A stretch of 64,000 nucleotides of DNA, from NCBI GenBank assembly GCA_002989075.1, contig PSQN01000017.1, positions 1,426,001 through 1,490,000 of the forward strand, read 5' to 3'. This stretch comes from Arthonia radiata. Its lineage: Eukaryota; Ascomycota; Arthoniomycetes; Arthoniales; Arthoniaceae. Positions 59,124-64,000 of this stretch are shown piece after piece (the stretch's first letter is position 1; each line of letters starts with the position of its first letter). A program made the position numbers and the translations under genes. The notes beneath the pieces are model-generated. The model did not search any database. It worked only from the letters and a program-made list of their open reading frames with translations, and was not told the origin of the DNA.

Positions 59124-61377
59124 ATTCAGCGAGAGAATGGGAAAAATACCGCTACAAGGTTGCTTCACGTGGCAAGAGAATGGCTAGAGTAGCGACTTGG
59201 AGAAAGTGCCAAGTATTGGTCAGACGCTATCATTAGGCGCTGATCAAACTCTGGGCTAAGCGGAAGAGACTCGGTTTAGGTTGCGAATGATGTACGATGA
59301 ACAATGCCGATGTATTGCGCGCAGACCGCACAGCATAGACGACGGAACGACGCAAAGTATTGGTCAGATGCCACCATCAGGCGCTGACCAAACTCTGGGC
59401 TGAGCGAAAGGAACTCGGTCTAGGTTGCAAGGAGTGTTCAGATGAAAACGACAACGAGCGTCGAGGCTGTGTGAGTAGGATGTCACAGAGACATTGAGTA
59501 TCAGTCGACTGTCGATGTCAGACGTCGATCAGACTCTTGGCTGAGCAGAAGGAACTCAGTCTAGATTGCGAAGAGTGTACGATTACACAGGTGAGGACAA
59601 GACTATGGGTAGGAAGACTGTGAAGACTGCGGTCAGAAGCTCGTTGCACACTTCACGAAAGTCCTGGGTCGAGCCGAAGAGACTAGGCCCGGACTGCGGA
59701 TGAATAATATGCAGCGTATGAAGCAGGGGAGAAGCACAAATTGTGAACCGATGGTACGGCGTCGAGCGAAATGAGAGCAGCGCAAGCGAGAAATGGTTCG
59801 AAAGGTCGTACCACTCTGAAGATCTCGACAAGGCGTGCTTTCTGGTAGAGCTGGAGAGAACGTGGCAGACAGTGAGAGGAAGGGCATCGATCGACCTTAC
59901 CAGCACCAGGAGGCGAAAAAAGCCAAACACTGGTGCGGCAAGATGCACAGGTCGTTTCAGTGCCCAGAAAACGATGAAGTACTTCAAGGACGAAAGAAGC
60001 TGGCTGAGGGACGGAGCGGATGGGATTGGCTGAGGCTGGGAACAAGATAATGCAAAGTATTGGTCTGACGTCGCTGGCAACAGCATTTAGATCAAACTCT
60101 GGGTTCAGCACGTGGAGCTTTACTTAGGTTGCGCTGTAGGGGTTCTATGAGTAGAGTGAATGGCCGTTGGTACATGCGACACGTGCACCGGCGTGAAGAC
60201 TGAGCTGCGCAACGGGCTTGACGAGAAGGTCGCTGCGATAAGCTGTAGGAGTACGAAATGCATTGGACTGGACGAGGCATCGTCGCTCGCGTGCCTTTTA
60301 CTGCATTCTCCTACATCCGTGTCTGCATACTCAATGAGTAATCGATGTGGAGCTCCAGCTAAGGCAAGTAGTCAATCAAGAGTATACCGTATACCCCTCT
60401 GGCTGGTCAATGGAGTGCCAGTGACTTCACCAGCAAGATAGCATGCTCTGACAGAGACCCTACAAGTCCCGATTATGCTGGCTGCTCTGCTCACGCTTCC
60501 GTTTCCTCCACTGAACGCTATCTTCCAACCGCTCGCCTTGAAAGTGTACGTCCACAAGGCAGTACCAGCAGCAGCATTGCTTTGTTCAGCTCGGCTCGGT
60601 CTAGAGTCTGATAAGCCTGTTCAAGCGGTTGCTTCTGTTATTAAGACGACTCATTAGGTGCTCCACGTCCAAGGTGTGTGCCATGGCGGTGATAGAGGTT
60701 TTGATTGTACTGTCCCCATAGAAAATCTACCACATGCTCTCCGGCCTTTACCTCGTTGAGCGATGAGCATGTTTGACTGATTGCACGATTATAGCTCACA
60801 TCAGAGACTGGTTTACCGTAGTACAGTCATCTGTGATCATTTGGAAATGTTCACAAAGAAGCGCTGCATTGCAGCTTTTTGATATAGTGCCTGACTATTG
60901 AGATGCAGTCACTTGATACTGCACGGGTAGGACAGCGAATTGGAGTATTTGAAGGGCTCACACTGATCCCATATCAAAGGTGTGGATTGGAGGTGGTGTG
61001 TTTTGTGGGATGAGCGTGAAGCAGAGAGGTGTAAGTAAGCGAACCCTGACGACGCTAGTAGCCTTAAGTGTGGCTCGTGCACTTGATGTACTTCGACTGG
61101 ACCTGCACCACCTCCCTCTGTTTGTTGATGTTGTTTGTGCGTGCATACCTGCCGGCGCTGTACGTCTTACAATCTTTCAACCTCTGCGAGCACGTTCAAG
61201 CGGCCGACAAGCGCAACAGTCTCTTCCCAGCCGTGGACAGCGCCAGCTCCCTGACCCTTTCACTCACTTCGCATGCGGCCCCCTCTAGCCCAATCACTGC
61301 AATATCTTGACATCGTGATCCTCGGCTGCGATGTGGCGTCTTAACAATTGCTACTATCGCTGTCCGAGATTCAGTCC
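59124..61377. other. Repeat-bearing spacer
   Basis: 2.25 kb between the 620-residue gene and the stop of the third Hsp70-like gene. Its first kilobase holds imperfect tandem repeats; the rest (60142-61377) shows only short frames without features. No RNA gene seen. Confidence 0.55.
59213..60140. repeat. Imperfect tandem repeat, period about 142 bases
   Basis: Related blocks start at 59213, 59357, 59498, about 59632 and 60057. Each begins near GTATTGGTCAGA, then has GCGCTGATCAAACTCTGGGC, then GAACTCGGTCTAGGTTGC. The spacing is 144, 141, about 134 and 425 bases, the last equal to three periods, so two decayed units probably lie between. The blocks are conserved over some 75 bases and diverge in between. 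Confidence 0.75.
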
Positions 61378-63152
61378 CTACAGCTGGAGGCCTATCCCGA
61401 AAAGGTCTGTCGACGCCGACGTCACAGTCGGCAATGTAGGCAAAGCGCTTAGCATTGAATCCATGTTGAACGATTCAGCGTTGCAGACCAGCTGTTCCGG
61501 TGCAGTCCACATGCTTGAACCATGACCCTCTTGCTCTCTCCACTTCGCTTCCTCTTCCTTCTTCTCGAGCACGCCGCCGCACAAAGGCGCTCCACGAGCG
61601 ACAGCATTCCATCTAATCTTCAGTCAGCTTGTGAAGGCAAGAGAAGAAACTTGGATACGTACGCCCTCAGGTCTTGGTCCAGAATCTCGAACTTGTCCGG
61701 GTCGATGCCAAATAGCTTATCCATGGATGCTGAGAGCTTTGCCTTCAAAAGCTTCCTCAAGCAAGGTGAATCCGAAAATCCACCTGTCATCGAGATGTAG
61801 TCAGGGGGTGGCGGCAAGCCCCCTGCATACCAACGTGTCTGAAATTGTTCAGTGATGGCTTGTTCCATGTGTCCTGCGACCGTTTCGAAGACGCGATAAA
61901 TCTCATCGGCATCCAACGTCGCAGAGAATGTTTCTTCTGAGCCTACACGATGATTAGCTTAGTAAGTTCGGACTGTGGCATATGTCGATTCGCGCCGCTA
62001 ACTGCTGGCTCGATCTCCAGACTTACCCTTTATGTCAACGCGCAAAGACTGACGATCCGTGCCAAACTGCATCTTTAGCTTGTCGACTGCAGTGGCAAGC
62101 TTTCTATCAAATTCCATCTCAGACAACCCGATGCGGCGCAACACCCCGGCTGGTCGTCGAACTAGGCCTGTAAGGCTCCTCGTAACGTCTGCAGACCCGA
62201 TTGGCTTGCTCGCCGGTGTTGAATACGGCTGAATGCCGAGAGACCGACGATTCCGGCTGTTCTGAACGATCTTGAATGCCATCATATCAAACGTACCACC
62301 ACCACAATCCAATATCAGGATACGCTTGCCAATCTGCCACTTGGGGTTGCGGAGAGAGATACAAAGTGCGGCCGCGCATTCTGCTTCTCTAGCGACTCGG
62401 ACATTCTGGATGCCAAATTGGCGAGCGGCGTTCACGAGCGGTACGGCCTCATCTTCTGTGAACGCCTGTGGCAAACAGACCTGCAGCTCTTGGAACCCTA
62501 TATTGCCAATAGGTAGATCTTCGGTTTCGGCGATGTCTCGTAGAGCAACGGTGAGATTCATGGACAACATCGCACCTACTGTGAAATTCTGTCGCAAGAT
62601 CGTCAGCTTGAGCACTTGGTCTCCTGCATGCGAAAGGCAAAGCTCAAAAGAACTCACAAACATGTTGAAAGGCCCCCAACGGAGTACCTTGCGTATGTTG
62701 TCAAGTTGAATGATGATGCGTCGGGCCCAACAAGTGAAGCGAGAAAGTGTTGGGTCTTTGTCTTTCTCATGTCCCCACATGTCAGGCGCGTCGTCGTCTG
62801 TGCCATCGTCCGCTTTGATGTTCCAATCTGGTCGGAGGGCCAGCTTAATGCTATCAACGATTTGCTCGGGATGAAGTCTGCCCGCCTCAAAGGCATGTTC
62901 CACGAAGTCACCAGCTGCGATGTTTCCTCCGGCATCGTAGGCAACTTTTGACGATGTCGACGGCCTCCCGTTGAACTTGACAATATGGAGATCAGTGACC
63001 TAGACGGTGAGTTAGTTGCGTCTTGAACGACGTTCACGTTCCCTGCTTACCTCTAAAGGCGTTGATTCGTCAAGCGGATACCAAAGAATCTTGGTCTGTG
63101 TAGTCCCCATGTCAACTACGCAGCCGAACGGGATCCTCTTGCGGTTGTCCAT
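61378..63152 (-). CDS. Hsp70-like ATPase
   Basis: Exons 63152-63051, 62999-62027, 61942-61663 and 61612-61378 give 529 residues. Nucleotide motifs are intact: VVDMGTTQTKILW near residue 13, ILILDCGGGTFDMM near 230 and ISMTGGFSDSPCL near 425, followed by WNAVARGAPL, the characteristic C-terminal motif of fungal Hsp70-like proteins. No peptide-binding domain follows, only a Lys/Glu-rich segment. Introns are 51, 84 and 50 bases. Such proteins are often expanded in filamentous fungi and their clients are mostly unknown. The start is the first ATG before the phosphate-1 strand. It is divergent from the gene at the right edge. Confidence 0.85.
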
Positions 63153-63544
63153 GATGTCCCGGAGCTGTGATGTGTGTAGGCTTGTCAAGAGTTGCGGTGA
63201 GATTTGTTGCAAGCTTTGCAAGAGAGTTGAGGACGCGTGCGGACGCACCAAAAGTAGGAAAGCTTGTGAGGTAAAGGTGGCAGCACTTCTGCCTCTTGTC
63301 AGCCTTGTTTGTTATCACTTTTCACCTCGACCAATTTGCTTGGAGTTATTACATCACATAACGTCATTAGTCAATTCTGTAACTGCTTCTGCTTCCCTAT
63401 CTCGAGCATCTGTCAGAATCTTATTAATTCGTCTTCTAAATTCTTCGATTATCATCACGATCAACTCGCTCGTCCAAGGTATTTCTCATACAAACATCCG
63501 ACTTACTCTCTCTCGCACACAACCCAGTATCTCGGCGGATAGGG
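63153..63544. promoter_or_regulatory. Divergent spacer upstream of the third Hsp70-like gene
   Basis: 392 bases between this gene and the plus-strand frame at 63545. The last 60 bases are pyrimidine-rich, like a fungal 5' UTR for a plus-strand gene. Confidence 0.45.
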
Positions 63545-63820
63545 ATGACGATGCTACCGAAGAAGTCGACGCAGGTCGCGACCCGTCAAGTCGGCGCCGA
63601 CCACAGCCTCCTCGAGCTTCATGGGAAACATGGCAGCCAAAAACGAAAGCTTGAGGAAGATGACCCAAGAAGGGTCGACGATGGAACCCTTCCTAATGAT
63701 GATCGCGTAGGCAACAAGGAAGCTCAGCTGAGCAATGAGACACAGCCACCGAAGAAGAAAATAAAGGAACAGACTTGCACCAGGAGTGGGTCTGTCGTTG
63801 TTGCTGAACAAGACATGTAG
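63545..63820 (+). CDS. Possible start of a nuclear protein gene cut by the window edge
   Basis: A frame of 91 codons from ATG 63545, highly charged, with two nuclear-signal-like clusters (SQKRKLEEDDPRR and QPPKKKIKEQ). After its TAG the same frame is open again to base 64000 (LFDNAGKPDANPTFSSFSFF...), so a short intron near 63770-63821 is conceivable, but no junction is convincing. The opposite strand has an equally long hydrophobic frame that could be its mirror image. Family unknown; the gene may continue beyond the window. Confidence 0.35.
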   Translation: MTMLPKKSTQVATRQVGADHSLLELHGKHGSQKRKLEEDDPRRVDDGTLPNDDRVGNKEAQLSNETQPPKKKIKEQTCTRSGSVVVAEQDM

Positions 63821-64000
63821 CTTTTCGATAATGCCGGCAAGCCGGATGCGAATCCGACTTTCTCAAGCTTCTCTTTCTTCGGATCGCCGCAAACATGGTT
63901 AACGAAAGGCCTTGCAACGCCAACGACGCTTGGGTTCCCCATACCAGCGCAATCTCGCTTGGGTGATGAAGTTTCAAGGCCGCATTCTGAGCCGCTGTCG

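Noticed and set aside
50993-63152. P450 plus neighbours as a secondary-metabolite cluster
   Set aside because: No polyketide synthase, peptide synthetase, terpene cyclase or dedicated transporter is present nearby.

Overview
The window is nuclear DNA of a filamentous ascomycete. Genes are dense, sit on both strands and are split by short spliceosomal introns (46-70 bases, GTNNGT donors, CTRAC-like branch sites, YAG acceptors). The gene set is eukaryotic and fungal: Atp25-type protein, SVF1, HAL4/SAT4-type kinase, KP4-like secreted protein, GPI-anchored protein and Ras with a CAAX box. A class-Dothideomycetes origin is likely from the intron style and an introner-like intron pair; this is inference.

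Layout, 1-20.2 kb: cytoplasmic dynein heavy chain (minus, cut by the window edge), amidophosphoribosyltransferase ADE4 (minus, 4 exons), VPS11 (minus, 4 exons), a stand-alone RsfS/Atp25-N protein (minus), two small hypothetical genes around 13.6-14.4 kb, PRP43 helicase (minus) and, divergent from it, PRMT5/Skb1 (plus). 20.2-22.1 kb is a gene-poor spacer with two minisatellites. 22.1-30.2 kb: a membrane-anchored GNAT acetyltransferase (minus), a HAL4/SAT4-type kinase (minus), SVF1 (plus) and a five-exon gene for a divergent histone H4 variant (plus).

30.5-50.1 kb: TYW1 (minus), a secreted KP4-like protein (minus), a GPI-anchored surface protein (plus), a PQ-loop transporter (plus), HSP10 (minus, four exons, the first holding only the ATG), an SWT21/TCAB1-type WD40 protein (plus), Ras (minus), a MoaB/CinA-type domain protein (minus), POP4 (plus) and nucleoporin NUP49 (minus).

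50.9-64 kb has a more accessory look: a cytochrome P450, three diverged Hsp70-like ATPase genes on the minus strand (52.8-54.2, 54.9-56.6, 61.4-63.2 kb), a 620-residue protein of unknown function with a pentapeptide repeat, and a stretch of about 142-base tandem repeats. The middle Hsp70-like gene carries two introns, 163 and 162 bases long, that are copies of each other, the pattern expected of introner-like elements.

Most genes up to 50 kb are housekeeping (purine synthesis, vacuolar tethering, splicing, arginine methylation, tRNA modification, RNase P, nuclear pore) and share no single pathway. Exon boundaries were worked out by reading; where two models compete this is stated. The strongest leads are the H4 variant, the duplicated intron, the Hsp70-like trio with one degenerate member, and the Atp25 protein lacking its C-terminal half.
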